Source: Kitasatospora indigofera (GTDB lineage: Bacteria > Actinomycetota > Actinomycetes > Streptomycetales > Streptomycetaceae). Taken from it: a DNA stretch of 64,000 bases. This document shows, in pieces, positions 51,292 to 61,903 of this stretch. The translations under genes were made by a program, and so were the position numbers. Below the pieces are notes generated by a model. The model made no database searches and was not told the origin of the DNA. It worked only from the letters and a program-made list of their open reading frames with translations. The DNA is taken from positions 62,001-126,000 of the forward strand of contig NZ_BNBO01000011.1 in NCBI RefSeq assembly GCF_014655955.1, read 5' to 3'. How positions within the stretch are numbered: position 1 is the first letter of the stretch; each line of letters opens with the position of its first letter.

Positions 51292-52116
51292 ATGTTCAAC
51301 ATCGGAGACTTCGCCAGACACGGCCGGGTGTCGGTCCGCATGCTGCGTCACTACGACGCGATCGGACTGCTCCGCCCCGCCCGGGTCGACCCGGTCAGCA
51401 GCTACCGCTCGTACGAGGCGGAGCAGCTCGCCCGGCTCAACCGCATCATCGCCCTCAAGGACCTCGGCTTCACGCTCCAGCAGGTGCAGGCCGTCCTGGA
51501 CGAGCAGGTGGGTGCGGAGGAGCTGCGCGGGATGCTCCGGCTGCGGCGGGCGGAACTGGCGGCCGCGATGGCGGCGGACGCCAGGCGGCTGGCCCAGGTC
51601 GAGGCGAGGCTCCGGACGATCGAGAGTGAGGGACGGATGCCTGCCGACGACGTTGTGGTGAAGAGGATCCCGGCGGTGCGGGTGGCCGAGCTGACCGGGG
51701 TGGCGGCCTCCTACGGGCCGGAGGACATCGGCCCGGTGATCGGTCCGCTGTACGACGAGCTGTGCCGCCGGCTGGTCGCGGCCGGGGTCGGCCCGTTCGG
51801 TCCCGGGATCGCCTGGTACGAGGACGCGCCCGGCGACGGTGACGCCGTGCTGGTGCACGCCGGGATGACCGTCACGGTCGGCCCCGCCGACGGGTACGAC
51901 TTCGCGGTGGTCGACCTGCCCGCGATCGAGACGGCCGCGACCGTCGTGCACCGCGGTCCGATGGACGGGATCATGCCGACCGTGCAGACCCTGGCCCGCT
52001 GGACCGACGCGAACGGCTACCGCTCGACCGGGTACGCGCGCGAGCTCTACCTGGAGTGCCCGGAGGACCGGGACAAGTGGGTGACCGAGATCCAGGAGCC
52101 GGTCACCAAGGCCTGA
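51292..52116 (+). CDS. MerR-family regulator with GyrI-like effector domain
   Basis: 274 residues. Winged helix-turn-helix at about 1-70 (FNIGDFARHGRVSVRMLRHY, then SSYRSYEAEQLARLNR), a coiled coil at about 75-115 and a GyrI/BmrR-like ligand domain at about 120-270 (VVVKRIPAVRVAELTGVAAS, then TVVHRGPMDGIMPTVQTLAR, YARELYLECPEDRDKWVTEI). The effector domain often binds lipophilic cations or drugs. ATG at 51292 has AGGAGG 3 to 4 bases upstream. The MerR-type promoter suggests autoregulation. No pump gene is next to it. Confidence 0.9.
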   Translation: MFNIGDFARHGRVSVRMLRHYDAIGLLRPARVDPVSSYRSYEAEQLARLNRIIALKDLGFTLQQVQAVLDEQVGAEELRGMLRLRRAELAAAMAADARRLAQVEARLRTIESEGRMPADDVVVKRIPAVRVAELTGVAASYGPEDIGPVIGPLYDELCRRLVAAGVGPFGPGIAWYEDAPGDGDAVLVHAGMTVTVGPADGYDFAVVDLPAIETAATVVHRGPMDGIMPTVQTLARWTDANGYRSTGYARELYLECPEDRDKWVTEIQEPVTKA

Positions 52117-52256
52117 CCGGGCCTGCCCGGCACCACCCCTACCCCTGCGGGCCTCCGGCCGGGGTAGGGGTGCCGGGTGCTTGCCGGTGCCCGGGCGGCG
52201 GGGCAGAGTGCGGGGAGAGGTGGGACTGCCCGCGCGGCGAGCGATCGGAGAGCACT

Positions 52257-53621
52257 GTGAGTGACCTGACGGACCGTTTGGCGGAGGGGCTTCCGGCGGG
52301 GGCGCTGGTGGTGGACCCGGACGTCACCGCCGCGTACCGCTACGACATGGCGGGCTTCTGCGAGGCCGGGGCGCCCGCCGTGGTGGTGTTCCCGGAGACG
52401 GTCGAGCAGGTGCAGCACATCATGCGCACCGCGACCGAACTGCGCGTCCCGGTGGTGCCGCAGGGCGCCAGGACGGGCCTGTCCGGCGGCGCCAACGCGG
52501 TGGACGACTGCATCGTGCTGTCGATGGTCAAGATGAACCGGATCCTGGAGCTGGACCCGGTGAACCGGATCGCGGTGGTCGAACCCGGCGTGGTCAACGC
52601 CGAACTCTCACGCGCTGCAGGCAAGTTGGGGCTCACCTATCCGCCGGACCCGTCCAGCTGGGAGTCCTGCACGATCGGCGGCAACATCGGTACCGGCGCG
52701 GGCGGGCTCTGCTGCGTCAAGTACGGGGTGACCAGTGAGTACGTGCTCGGCCTCGACGTGGTGCTGGCGGACGGGCGGCTGCTGTCCACCGGCCGCCGGA
52801 CGGCCAAGGGCGTCGCGGGTTACGACCTGACCCGGCTGCTGGTCGGTTCGGAGGGCACGCTCGGCGTCGTGGTGCGGGCCGTGGTGGCGCTGCGTCCGGC
52901 CCCGGCACCGCAGTTGGCGCTGGCGGCGGAGTTCCCGAGCACCGACGCGGCCTGCGCCGCGGTGTGCGAGGTGATGGCGCGGGGCTTCACGCCCTCGCTG
53001 ATGGAGCTGATGGACACGGTGACCGTGCGGGCGGTCAACGACCTCGCGCAGATGGGGCTCCCGGAGTCGACCCAGGCCCTGCTGCTGGTGGCCTTCGACG
53101 GTCCGCACCCGGCGGCCGAGCTGGCCGCGGTGGGCGAGCTGTGCCTGGCGGCCGGGGCGACCGAGGTGGTGCCGGCCGAGGACCAGGCCGAGTCGGAGAT
53201 GCTGCTGCAGGCGCGGCGGCTCTCGCTCACGGCGCTGGACCGGCTCGGCACCACGATGATCGACGACGTCGCGGTGCCGCGCTCGCGGATGGCCGAGATG
53301 CTCAGCGGGGTGGCGGCGATCGCCGAGCGCTGCGACCTGACCATCGGCGTGGTCTGTCACGCCGGTGACGGCAACACCCACCCGATCGTCATCTTCGACG
53401 CGGACGACCCGGAGCAGGCGGCCCGGGCGAAGCAGTCCTTCGACGAGATCATGGGCCTGGGGCTGGAGTTGGGCGGGACGATCACGGGCGAGCACGGGGT
53501 CGGGCTGCTGAAGCGGGACTGGCTGGAGCGGGAGCTGGGGCCGGTCGCCGTGGAGCTGCAGCGGCAGTTGAAGTCCGTGTTCGACCCGCTGGGGATCCTC
53601 AACCCGGGCAAGGCGGTCTGA
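52257..53621 (+). CDS. FAD-linked oxidase, glycolate oxidase subunit D-like
   Basis: 454 residues. The FAD-binding domain (about 35-215) contains VVPQGARTGLSGGAN and CTIGGNIGTGAGGLCCVKYG for the phosphate loop. The FAD-linked oxidase C-terminal domain (about 215-450) has EDQAESEMLLQARRLSLTAL and the end GTITGEHGVGLLKRDWLERE, with His in CHAGDGNTHP. These are typical of GlcD and D-lactate dehydrogenases, which oxidise 2-hydroxyacids and pass electrons to quinone or another carrier. GTG at 52257 follows GGAG by 7 bases. GlcE and GlcF partners are not present, so a stand-alone D-lactate dehydrogenase-like enzyme is the likelier role. Confidence 0.88.
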   Translation: MSDLTDRLAEGLPAGALVVDPDVTAAYRYDMAGFCEAGAPAVVVFPETVEQVQHIMRTATELRVPVVPQGARTGLSGGANAVDDCIVLSMVKMNRILELDPVNRIAVVEPGVVNAELSRAAGKLGLTYPPDPSSWESCTIGGNIGTGAGGLCCVKYGVTSEYVLGLDVVLADGRLLSTGRRTAKGVAGYDLTRLLVGSEGTLGVVVRAVVALRPAPAPQLALAAEFPSTDAACAAVCEVMARGFTPSLMELMDTVTVRAVNDLAQMGLPESTQALLLVAFDGPHPAAELAAVGELCLAAGATEVVPAEDQAESEMLLQARRLSLTALDRLGTTMIDDVAVPRSRMAEMLSGVAAIAERCDLTIGVVCHAGDGNTHPIVIFDADDPEQAARAKQSFDEIMGLGLELGGTITGEHGVGLLKRDWLERELGPVAVELQRQLKSVFDPLGILNPGKAV

Positions 53622-54156
53622 TCCTTCGGACGGTCCTGCCCTTCGGACGGTCCGGTCCTTCGGGCGGTCCGGTCCTTCGGGCGGGCCGGCCGGTGGATCG
53701 GCCGGGGCCGGCGCTCGGGTCCGCATTCTGCGGGCCAATATCGGGGTGGCTGACGAAATGATTTTCGCGCCGCCGAAGAATGGCTTGATATGTCGACTTG
53801 GATGGCCGACCGCACCGAAAAGGGGCGCGTCGGCCGTCGGCCCGCGCCGGGGTGGTGCGGGCCGTTTCCATGTCGCGCCGTTCGCGCCGGTCCTAGGTCC
53901 GTCCGGGGAGGCCGCGCGGGGCAGCCGTTCGGGGGAAATGCCAGGTGGTGATCCGTGTGTCGGTTGTCGAACCGGGTGTCCGCCCGATATTCGCCGTCGG
54001 CTCGATGTCACGCTAATGGGCGAAAAAGCCGGGTGGGGGTGGTGCTTTGTCGATTTGTTGCGGAAGTCTGTGTCTCGGCGTCGCAGCCCGCAGATGTTCG
54101 TCTGGCCGCGAACTTCTGCACAGATAGCATGACTTACAGCTTTTATGGAGGCATTC
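53622..54156. other. Non-coding stretch before the small secreted protein
   Basis: About 535 bases. It begins with a 17-bp tandem array (53623-53690). From 53740 the base composition drops to unusually AT-rich (ATTTTCGCGCCGCCGAAGAA; TATCGGGGTGGCTGACG). A TAGCAT-like -10 sequence at about 54124-54130 precedes the small secreted protein. No gene is supported. Confidence 0.5.
53623..53690. repeat. Four tandem 17-bp repeats
   Basis: Units CCTTCGGACGGTCCTGC, CCTTCGGACGGTCCGGT, CCTTCGGGCGGTCCGGT and CCTTCGGGCGGGCCGGC lie end to end, starting right after the FAD oxidase stop. Each contains a small CCTTCGG fold. They may serve as the terminator of the oxidase gene or be a minisatellite. Confidence 0.75.
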
Positions 54157-54498
54157 ATGGCTCGCATCCGCACCACTCGTCGCCTTGGTCTGCTCGCCGC
54201 GCTCCCGATCGCCGCGGCACTGTTGCTGGCCGGAGCGGGGGCCGCGGTCGCCGACAACGGGGCGTTGGCCGGGGACGGTTCGAACAGCAGCGTGGTGTCG
54301 AACATCGGCAGCGGCAACATCTTCGGCTCGGTGGACGGCAACTACAACGCGACGCAGCAAACGGCGACCGGGTCCGGTGCCTCGAACCAGAACAACACCG
54401 TCGGGGTGAAGGACAACGCCGGTCTCGTCTTCGCCGACCAGTCCAACAAGAACCTCAACGTCTACTTCAACCCGGTCTTCGTGCCGGCCTTCGGCTAG
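54157..54498 (+). CDS. Small Asn-rich secreted protein
   Basis: 113 residues, family not recognised. Signal peptide at about 1-33 (RRLGLLAALPIAAALLLAGA, then AAVADNG). The mature part is about 80 residues, rich in Asn, Gly, Ser and Val with repeated SN(S/I/Q) patterns (GDGSNSSVVSNIGSGNIFGS; ATGSGASNQNNTVGVKDNAG) and no Cys. It resembles in composition the surface-active or fibre-forming small proteins of actinomycetes (chaplins, rodlins) but shares no signature with them. ATG at 54157 has GGAGG 5 bases upstream. The long AT-rich upstream region suggests its own complex promoter. Confidence 0.75.
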   Translation: MARIRTTRRLGLLAALPIAAALLLAGAGAAVADNGALAGDGSNSSVVSNIGSGNIFGSVDGNYNATQQTATGSGASNQNNTVGVKDNAGLVFADQSNKNLNVYFNPVFVPAFG

Positions 54499-55106
54499 CC
54501 CTGAGCCCGGAAGGGCCCATCGGGTCCATCCCCGGGTCCACCGGGTTCACGGGTCGTCGCAGCGCCGGCAGCGGCGGCGACGGCCGGGCGAACGACACCC
54601 CGCGGCGCCGCAGCGGCAGCGCGGGGGAGTACGGCGACGGGCACCGCGCCCGCACGACACGCACACCGACGGCGGGGGCGCCGGAGGCGGGCATCGTCGG
54701 ACGGGCCGCGGCCGCGGGTGAGCTGAGCACCCCGGAGCGGGCTCGAAGACCGTACGGGACGGCGCGGCGCGACCGCGCCCGTCCGGCCTCACCGGGACAG
54801 CGGAAAGGGTCACCGCGAACCGGCCTCGTGGGCGGCGCCGATCACCGGCGCCGCCCACCGGCGCGTCCGGGCGCCGCACCCGGGGGTGTCCGCCGCTCGG
54901 CGCGGAGCACCGCGGAACAGCGCGGAACACCGCGGAGCGGTGCGTTCCGGGACGGGGCAACCGGCCCCGCGGCCGATCGGGCCGCCGCCCGGTGCCCGGT
55001 GCCCGGCCGCCGGTCGCTCCGCCGCCGGCGGAGGTACGCCGGGTACGGTGGCGCTCGCACGGCGCCGCCACGCCGACCTGACCCGCCCAGCACGGAGGAG
55101 AGACCC
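54499..55106. other. Intergenic region with a 10-bp tandem repeat
   Basis: About 608 bases of GC-rich DNA between two rightward genes. Four 10-bp units (CGCGGAGCAC and variants) lie at 54901-54940. Palindromes of CCGCGG type are frequent. No gene is supported. Confidence 0.5.
54901..54940. repeat. Four tandem 10-bp repeats
   Basis: CGCGGAGCAC, CGCGGAACAG, CGCGGAACAC and CGCGGAGCGG follow each other without gaps, one helical turn each, about 170 bases upstream of the PdxH-like gene. Confidence 0.7.
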
Positions 55107-55880
55107 ATGGTGAGTGACTCGGTGGACGCCCCCCGGCCGGCCGGTCCCGGCCGGAGCGTGGTTGCCGGGCTGCTGTTCGGCCGGCCGCCGATGGCCCGCG
55201 CACTGCCCTTCTTCGACCCGGAGCGAGCTCCCGACGCACCCGGGCCGCTGTTCGCCGACTGGCTCGCCGGAGCCTTCGCGGCCGGGGTCCTCGACCCGCA
55301 GGTGGTCACCCTGTCCACCATCGGGACGGACGGGGCGCCGGACGCCCGGGCGCTGGTGCTGCGCGACGTCGACGCCGACGGCGGGGCGTGGGTCTTCGCG
55401 ATCGACGCGGACAGCCCCAAGGGCCGCCAGCTCGCCGGGCACCCGGTGGCCGCGATGACGCTGTACTGGCCCGCGCAGGGCCGGCAGGTCCGGGTACGGG
55501 GCACGGTCGAGGAGGCCCCGCCGGCGGTCTCGGCGGCCGAGTTCGCCACCAGGTCCCCCGGGGCGCGGGCGGCGACGCTGGTCGGACACCAGAGCGAGCC
55601 GCTGCCGTCGCCGGCCGCGTACGACCTCGCCGCCGAGGAGGTGGCCCGCCGGCTGGAGCTGGACCCGGCCGTGGTGGCACCGACCCACACCGTCTACACC
55701 CTGCGGGCCCGGGAGGTGGAGTTCTGGCAGGGCGACCAGAGCCGCCGTCACGTCCGTCTGCACTACCGCAGGACGGACGCCGCGGCCGGTGGTGCCGTAG
55801 CCGGTGATGCCGCGGCCGGCGAGGCCCCGGCCGGTGACCACGCGCCCGCCGGCTGGCAGCGGACCTTGCTCTGGCCCTGA
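55107..55880 (+). CDS. PdxH-like pyridoxamine 5'-phosphate oxidase family protein
   Basis: 257 residues, split-barrel flavoprotein fold. The layout is that of PdxH: VVTLSTIGTDGAPDARALVL (FMN-binding strand), DSPKGRQLAGHPVAAMTLYW, GRQVRVRGTVEEAPPAVS, then a C-terminal part VEFWQGDQSRRHVRLHYRR that matches the PdxH dimer motif (VEFWQG...RxHDR). The enzyme makes pyridoxal 5'-phosphate from pyridoxine or pyridoxamine phosphate. A Gly/Ala/Asp-rich insert of about 30 residues (AAAGGAVAGDAAAGEAPAG) precedes the final WQRTLLWP, which is unusual. ATG at 55107 follows GGAGGAG. Confidence 0.85.
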   Translation: MVSDSVDAPRPAGPGRSVVAGLLFGRPPMARALPFFDPERAPDAPGPLFADWLAGAFAAGVLDPQVVTLSTIGTDGAPDARALVLRDVDADGGAWVFAIDADSPKGRQLAGHPVAAMTLYWPAQGRQVRVRGTVEEAPPAVSAAEFATRSPGARAATLVGHQSEPLPSPAAYDLAAEEVARRLELDPAVVAPTHTVYTLRAREVEFWQGDQSRRHVRLHYRRTDAAAGGAVAGDAAAGEAPAGDHAPAGWQRTLLWP

Positions 55881-55980
55881 CGCCGGGACGGCGGATGCCC
55901 CGGCAGCCCTCCTCGGGCCGCCGGGGCATCCGCCGTCGGTCGCCGCGCCCGCGCGCCGGAGCGGGCGGGCGACGGCGGCG

Positions 55981-57078
55981 CTACCGGCGTCCGGTCAGGG
56001 TGGCGCCCACGCTGGCGGCGACCACGCACCCGATCCCGGCCAGCTGCGGCCGGCCGAGCAGCTGGTGCAGCACCAGCAGGCCGACCAGCGCGCTCACCGC
56101 CGGCTCCAGGCTCACGATCACGCTGAAGACCCGCTGCGGCATCCGCCGCAGGGCGGTCATCTCCAGCGCGTACGGGATCACCGGCAGCAGCAGGGACACC
56201 CCGGCCACGGCGAGCAGCAGCAGGACGGGCGAGGCGCCCGGCGAGCTCAGCCCGTGCCAGGCCTGGCCGAGGCCGAAGGGCGCCAGTGTGATCGCGCCGA
56301 CCGTCATCGACACGGCCAGGCCCTGGAACCCCTGGAAGGCCGCGCCGACCTTGTCGGTGAACAGGATGTACACCGCGTAGCAGGCGGCCGCGCCGAAGGC
56401 GTAGGCGAGGCCGACCGGGTCCAGCGCGGAGCCGCCGTGCCCGCCGCCGGTGAACAGGGTCAGCAGGGCGACCCCGCCGCCGGCCAGCAGGGCCCAGAGC
56501 AGGTGGGCGGCCTGCCGGGCGAAGACCAGGGCGACCGCGAGCGGGCCCAGGAACTCGATGGTCGCGGCCGTGCCCATCGGCAGCCGGTCGACCGCCCCGG
56601 CGAAGAGCAGGGTCATCCCGGCGGAGGCGACGCCGAGCAGCGCCACCGCGCCGAGGTCGCGCGGGCTGCGGCCGCGCAGCCGGGGACGGGCGACCGCGAG
56701 CAGCACGATCGCGGCGAAGCCGAGCCGCAGGAAGGTCGTGCCGCCGACGCCGAGCAGTCCGAACAGCGGCTTGGACAGGGCGGTGCCGCCCTGGACGGTG
56801 AACATGGCCAGAACACAGAGAAGCGGCGCCGGGATTCTCGCCGGGCGCCGCAGCAGCTTCGAGGTCCGTCGGCCGGACGGTGTCCGGCCGACGGGTGTGC
56901 CCGGTGGTGCGGCGGCCGGCCCGTCGGTCGTGCTGCTGCCGCCGCCTCGTCGCCAGCCACCGCGTTCGCCGGCGGGCTCGCCCTTGGGGGCGGGCGGCAT
57001 GGCGAGGGCCTCGGCGGTGGCGACGGTGGCGCCGGGCCGGGCCGGGAAGGCGGGGGCGGTCGGTTGGGGAGCGGGCAT
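55981..57078 (-). CDS. EamA/DMT-family exporter (RhtA-like)
   Basis: 365 residues. A disordered cytoplasmic start (1-85) is followed by ten transmembrane helices arranged as two EamA halves (IPAPLLCVLAMFTVQGGTAL; VEFLGPLAVALVFARQAAH, written here as seen with EFLGPLAVAL; second half VYILFTDKVGAAFQGFQGLA; ending LVLHQLLGRPQLAGIGCVVA). RhtA-type proteins export amino acids or related metabolites. The exact substrate is unknown. ATG at 57078 is used; a later start near residue 60-85 is also possible because the N-terminus is not conserved-looking. It diverges from the DUF1906 gene. Confidence 0.8.
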   Translation of the reverse strand: MPAPQPTAPAFPARPGATVATAEALAMPPAPKGEPAGERGGWRRGGGSSTTDGPAAAPPGTPVGRTPSGRRTSKLLRRPARIPAPLLCVLAMFTVQGGTALSKPLFGLLGVGGTTFLRLGFAAIVLLAVARPRLRGRSPRDLGAVALLGVASAGMTLLFAGAVDRLPMGTAATIEFLGPLAVALVFARQAAHLLWALLAGGGVALLTLFTGGGHGGSALDPVGLAYAFGAAACYAVYILFTDKVGAAFQGFQGLAVSMTVGAITLAPFGLGQAWHGLSSPGASPVLLLLAVAGVSLLLPVIPYALEMTALRRMPQRVFSVIVSLEPAVSALVGLLVLHQLLGRPQLAGIGCVVAASVGATLTGRR

Positions 57079-57229
57079 GCCAGTGAGTGTGCCGTAAGGA
57101 GTGCTGGCCCGGCAAGCTCGTTACCAGAATATGGACGTACCTGGACGGGTCGGCCAAATGGGTGGCCCGGGGGTGCCGCGGCGGCCCTGTCGCTCAGATC
57201 ATCCGACGAACCGTCAGTACCTATGGACT

Positions 57230-58120
57230 GTGCGCTACCTCCGCCCCACGTCCCTCGCGGCCGCCTCCCTCGTGCTGCTCCTCGCCACCGACGGCGGTGC
57301 CGGCTCCGGTGCCGAGGCGCTCGCCGCCACGGCCGCCGCGGGTGCGCCGGCACCACCGCCCCGGATCCGCGCCACCGTCCTGGACGACCCGGCCGGACCG
57401 TTGCAGGGCGTGCGCCGGGAGGTCTTCGAGGGCCCCGGCTTCGACGCCTGCACCGCGCCCTCGCTGGAGACCCTGAAGGCCTGGCGCGCCGACTCGCCCT
57501 ACGGCGCGGTCGGCATCTACACCAGCGGTGCCCAGCGCGCCTGCGGCCAGCCCCGGCTCACCGCCGACTGGATCCGGCAGGCCCGCGCGATGGGGTGGCG
57601 CTTCCTCCCGGTCCACGTCGGCCTCCAGGCGCCGTGCCGGACCCAGGCCGGCAAGCCCCGCCGGATCGACCCCGCCGACGCCGTCCGACAGGGGCGGGAC
57701 GAGGCGGCCGCCGCCGTGCGCGGGCTGAAGGCGGTCGGGCTGGGCAAGGGCAGCCCGGTCTACCTGGACATCGAGTCCTACCCGCTGCAGGACCCGGCCT
57801 GCGGCCAGGCGGTGGTCGACTTCGCCCTCGGCTGGACCCAGGCCCTGCACGCCGCCGGATACCGCTCCGGGTTCTACTCCAGCCTCGACTCCGGCATCGC
57901 CGACCTGGCCGCCGCCGCCCGGGCCGGCGCCGCCCCGCTCCCGGACGCGCTCTGGTACGCCCGCTGGGACGACCGCCCGACCACGGACCACGCGAGCCTG
58001 CGCGGCCTCTGGACCAAGCACCAGCGGATCCACCAGTACCGCGGCGACGTCGAGGAGACCCACGGCGGCGTCACCCTCACCGTCGACCGCAACCAGCTGG
58101 ACGCCCTGGTCGCGGCCTGA
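57230..58120 (+). CDS. Secreted DUF1906 (glycoside-hydrolase-like) protein
   Basis: 296 residues. Signal peptide at about 1-30 ([20 protein letters not shown]). The DUF1906 domain at about 65-290 has a TIM-barrel look: [16 protein letters not shown] (the Asp at strand 1), [37 protein letters not shown] (the conserved Asp and Glu), [15 protein letters not shown] and [20 protein letters not shown]. It resembles the mycobacterial Rv2525c-like hydrolases. Four Cys suggest disulfides. GTG at 57230 is chosen because it gives a clean signal peptide; the longer open frame upstream does not. It is predicted to act on cell-wall glycans, but this is inference. Confidence 0.8.
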   Translation: MRYLRPTSLAAASLVLLLATDGGAGSGAEALAATAAAGAPAPPPRIRATVLDDPAGPLQGVRREVFEGPGFDACTAPSLETLKAWRADSPYGAVGIYTSGAQRACGQPRLTADWIRQARAMGWRFLPVHVGLQAPCRTQAGKPRRIDPADAVRQGRDEAAAAVRGLKAVGLGKGSPVYLDIESYPLQDPACGQAVVDFALGWTQALHAAGYRSGFYSSLDSGIADLAAAARAGAAPLPDALWYARWDDRPTTDHASLRGLWTKHQRIHQYRGDVEETHGGVTLTVDRNQLDALVAA

Positions 58121-58174
58121 CGCCTCGCACCGGGTGGTCCCGGCCGGGGGCCGAACCCATCCGTCGGAGACGGG

Positions 58175-59071
58175 TCAACCGGCCGGCACCGTGCTCGCCG
58201 GCGGGCCCGTCATCGCGGTGGCCGTACGGACCAGGCCGGCCAGGGCGAGGGAACGGCTGTGCGCGGGCCAGGCGATGTGGGTCACGACGGGAGGCGCGTC
58301 GGTCAGCGGGACGGCCGCGTGCTCGGCCCACAGCCAGGAGCGGGCGGAGTCGGGGGCGACCGCCACGGTGCGTCCGAGGGCGATCAGCTGGGCCAGCTGC
58401 GTCTGGTTGTGGATCTCGGGGCCGGGGCCGGGTGCGTAGACGCCGCGGGTGGGCCAGCGGGCGAGCGGCAGACCGGGGACGTCCCTGACCTCGGCCAGGG
58501 ACAAGGTCTCGCGGGCGGCGAGCGGGTGCCCGGCGGGCAGGACGGCGACCTGGCCCTCGGCCGTCAGTGCCTCGCTGTCGAAGCCGGCGAGGGAGTTCCA
58601 CGGCGTGTGCATGAGCGCGACGTCGGCGCGTCCGTCGCGCAGCAGCTCCTCCTGCTCGCAGATGCCGCACGGCAGCACCTCGATCTCGGCACTGTCGGGC
58701 TCGGCCGCGTAGGCGTCGAGGAGCCTCCGCAGCAGTTCGTGGGACGCGGCGGCCTTCACCGCCAGGACCAGCCGGCCGCGGGGGCCGCCGGGACCGCCGG
58801 CGTCCCCGGTGCGCCGGGTGCGGCGAACGGCGGCGGCGGCCGCGTCGAGCGCCGCCCGGCCCTCCTGCAGCAGCACCTCCCCGGCGCCGGTCAGGCGGAC
58901 ACCGCGGCGGTTGCGCTCCAGCAGACAGACCGCCAGGCGCCGCTCCAGCTGCTGGATGGCCCGCGACAGCGGCGGCTGGGCCATGCCGAGACGCTCGGCG
59001 GCGCGCCCGAAGTGCAACTCCTCGGCCACGGCCACGAAGTACCTCAACTCGCGGGTCTCCAGGGTGTCCAC
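58175..59071 (-). CDS. LysR-type transcriptional regulator
   Basis: 298 residues. Helix-turn-helix at about 1-65 (RELRYFVAVAEELHFGRAAE, then RLGMAQPPLSRAIQQLERRL), then the substrate-binding domain (about 95-295) with RLVLAVKAAASHELLRRLLD and GQVAVLPAGHPLAARETLSL. It should control the divergent dehydrogenase gene from the T-N11-A site between them. ATG at 59071. The inducer is unknown. The small Gly/Pro-rich linker TGDAGGPGGPRG at about residue 88 is usual for the linker. Confidence 0.92.
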   Translation of the reverse strand: MDTLETRELRYFVAVAEELHFGRAAERLGMAQPPLSRAIQQLERRLAVCLLERNRRGVRLTGAGEVLLQEGRAALDAAAAAVRRTRRTGDAGGPGGPRGRLVLAVKAAASHELLRRLLDAYAAEPDSAEIEVLPCGICEQEELLRDGRADVALMHTPWNSLAGFDSEALTAEGQVAVLPAGHPLAARETLSLAEVRDVPGLPLARWPTRGVYAPGPGPEIHNQTQLAQLIALGRTVAVAPDSARSWLWAEHAAVPLTDAPPVVTHIAWPAHSRSLALAGLVRTATAMTGPPASTVPAG

Positions 59072-59090
59072 GGCCGCAGCATACGCGGTG

Positions 59091-59105
59091 ATACCCGCCG
59101 GGTAT
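59091..59105. promoter_or_regulatory. LysR operator between the regulator and the SDR gene
   Basis: ATACCCGCCGGGTAT, a perfect 15-bp inverted repeat with 3 central bases, containing T-N11-A. It lies 20 bases upstream of the LysR start and about 59 upstream of the SDR start. Confidence 0.75.
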
Positions 59106-59163
59106 GACAGGGCACCGTATCGGTGTTGGCCGCGCCACTCGCCCGCGGGCCAACATCATCGGC

Positions 59164-59901
59164 ATGAGCGAAACGAAGATCGCGCTGGTGACCGGCGCGA
59201 ACAAGGGGATCGGCTACGAGATCGCGGCCGGACTGGGCGGCCTCGGCTACCGGGTCGGCGTGGGAGCCCGCGACGCGGCCCGACGCGAGAGCGCCGTCGG
59301 CAAACTGCGCGCCGCCGGCGTGGACGCGTTCGGGGTGCCGCTGGACGTCACCGACGACCGCAGCGTCACCGCCGCCGCGGAACTGGTCGAAGGACTGGCC
59401 GGGCGCCTGGACGCCCTGGTCAACAACGCCGGCATCCCGGGCGAGATGGGACCGGGATGGCTGCAGGACCCGACCGTGCTCGACCTGGACGTGGTCCGCA
59501 CCGTCGTGGACACCAACGTCCTGGGCGTCGTCCGGGTGACCAACGCGATGCTGCCGCTGCTGCGGCGCTCCGTCTCCCCACGCATCGTCAACGTCTCCAG
59601 CAGCGTCGGCTCGCTGACCCGACAGGCGGACCCGGACACCGAGATCGGCCCCGTCATGGCGGCCTACGCACCGACGAAGTCCTTCCTCAACGCCCTCACC
59701 CTGCAGTACGCCCGCCAGTTCGCCGGGACCGGCATCCTCATCAACGCCGCCTGCCCGGGCCTGGTCGCGACCGACTTCACCGGCTTCCACGGACCCCGCA
59801 CCCCCGCCCAGGGCGCGGCCACCCCGATCCGGCTCGCCACCCTCCCCGACGGCGGCCCGACCGGGTCCTTCTTCGAGGACGACGGCGTCGTCCCCTGGTG
59901 A
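59164..59901 (+). CDS. Short-chain dehydrogenase/reductase
   Basis: 245 residues, classical SDR. Cofactor motif TGANKGIGYE (TGxxxGxG) at about 10-19, NNAG at about 87-90, catalytic Ser in NVSSSVGSL, and Tyr-x-x-x-Lys as AYAPTKSFLN, at about 153-160. The first cofactor-binding loop has VGVGARD, where the Arg suggests NADP. This resembles carbonyl-reductase-like members that act on ketones of many kinds. ATG at 59164 comes right after the divergent promoter; the gene is likely the target of the LysR protein. Confidence 0.92.
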   Translation: MSETKIALVTGANKGIGYEIAAGLGGLGYRVGVGARDAARRESAVGKLRAAGVDAFGVPLDVTDDRSVTAAAELVEGLAGRLDALVNNAGIPGEMGPGWLQDPTVLDLDVVRTVVDTNVLGVVRVTNAMLPLLRRSVSPRIVNVSSSVGSLTRQADPDTEIGPVMAAYAPTKSFLNALTLQYARQFAGTGILINAACPGLVATDFTGFHGPRTPAQGAATPIRLATLPDGGPTGSFFEDDGVVPW

Positions 59902-60161
59902 TCACCGGCCCGCCGCGGGGCTCCGGGCGGGCGCCGGGAGCCGTGCGGACGGGCCGGCGGACGCGGGGCCGGAGCACCCGGCGCGTTCCCCGGTCGCGAC
60001 GGATGACGGGTGGTGCGCCGGTCGAACGTGGCCCAGCCGTGACCGGCGCAACGGCCGCACCTGCTGACATCGGCCCTCGTGAACGGCAGAATCGGCCACG
60101 GACGCCCTTCGTTACCGTCGGGTAGCCGAAGCCAGGAGCCGCCAGGTCAAGGAGGACCCGC

Positions 60162-61820
<1,659 letters not shown>

Positions 61821-61841
61821 CCGCCGGACCCGTCCGGGCGC

Positions 61842-61889
61842 AACGCCGTCGGGCCGCCCCTCCGTCCGGAGGGGCGGCCCGACGGCGTT
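61842..61889. terminator. 22-bp-stem bidirectional terminator
   Basis: A perfect 22-bp inverted repeat (61842-61863 and 61868-61889) with the 4-base loop GTCC, between convergent genes ending at 61820 and 61904. Confidence 0.88.
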
Positions 61890-61903
61890 CGACGGCTACC
61901 GGC

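Noticed and set aside
53623-53690. CRISPR-like array
   Set aside because: The units are 17 bp and contiguous, with no unique spacers and no cas genes. The same applies to the repeats at 14707-14796, 40366-40404 and 54901-54940.
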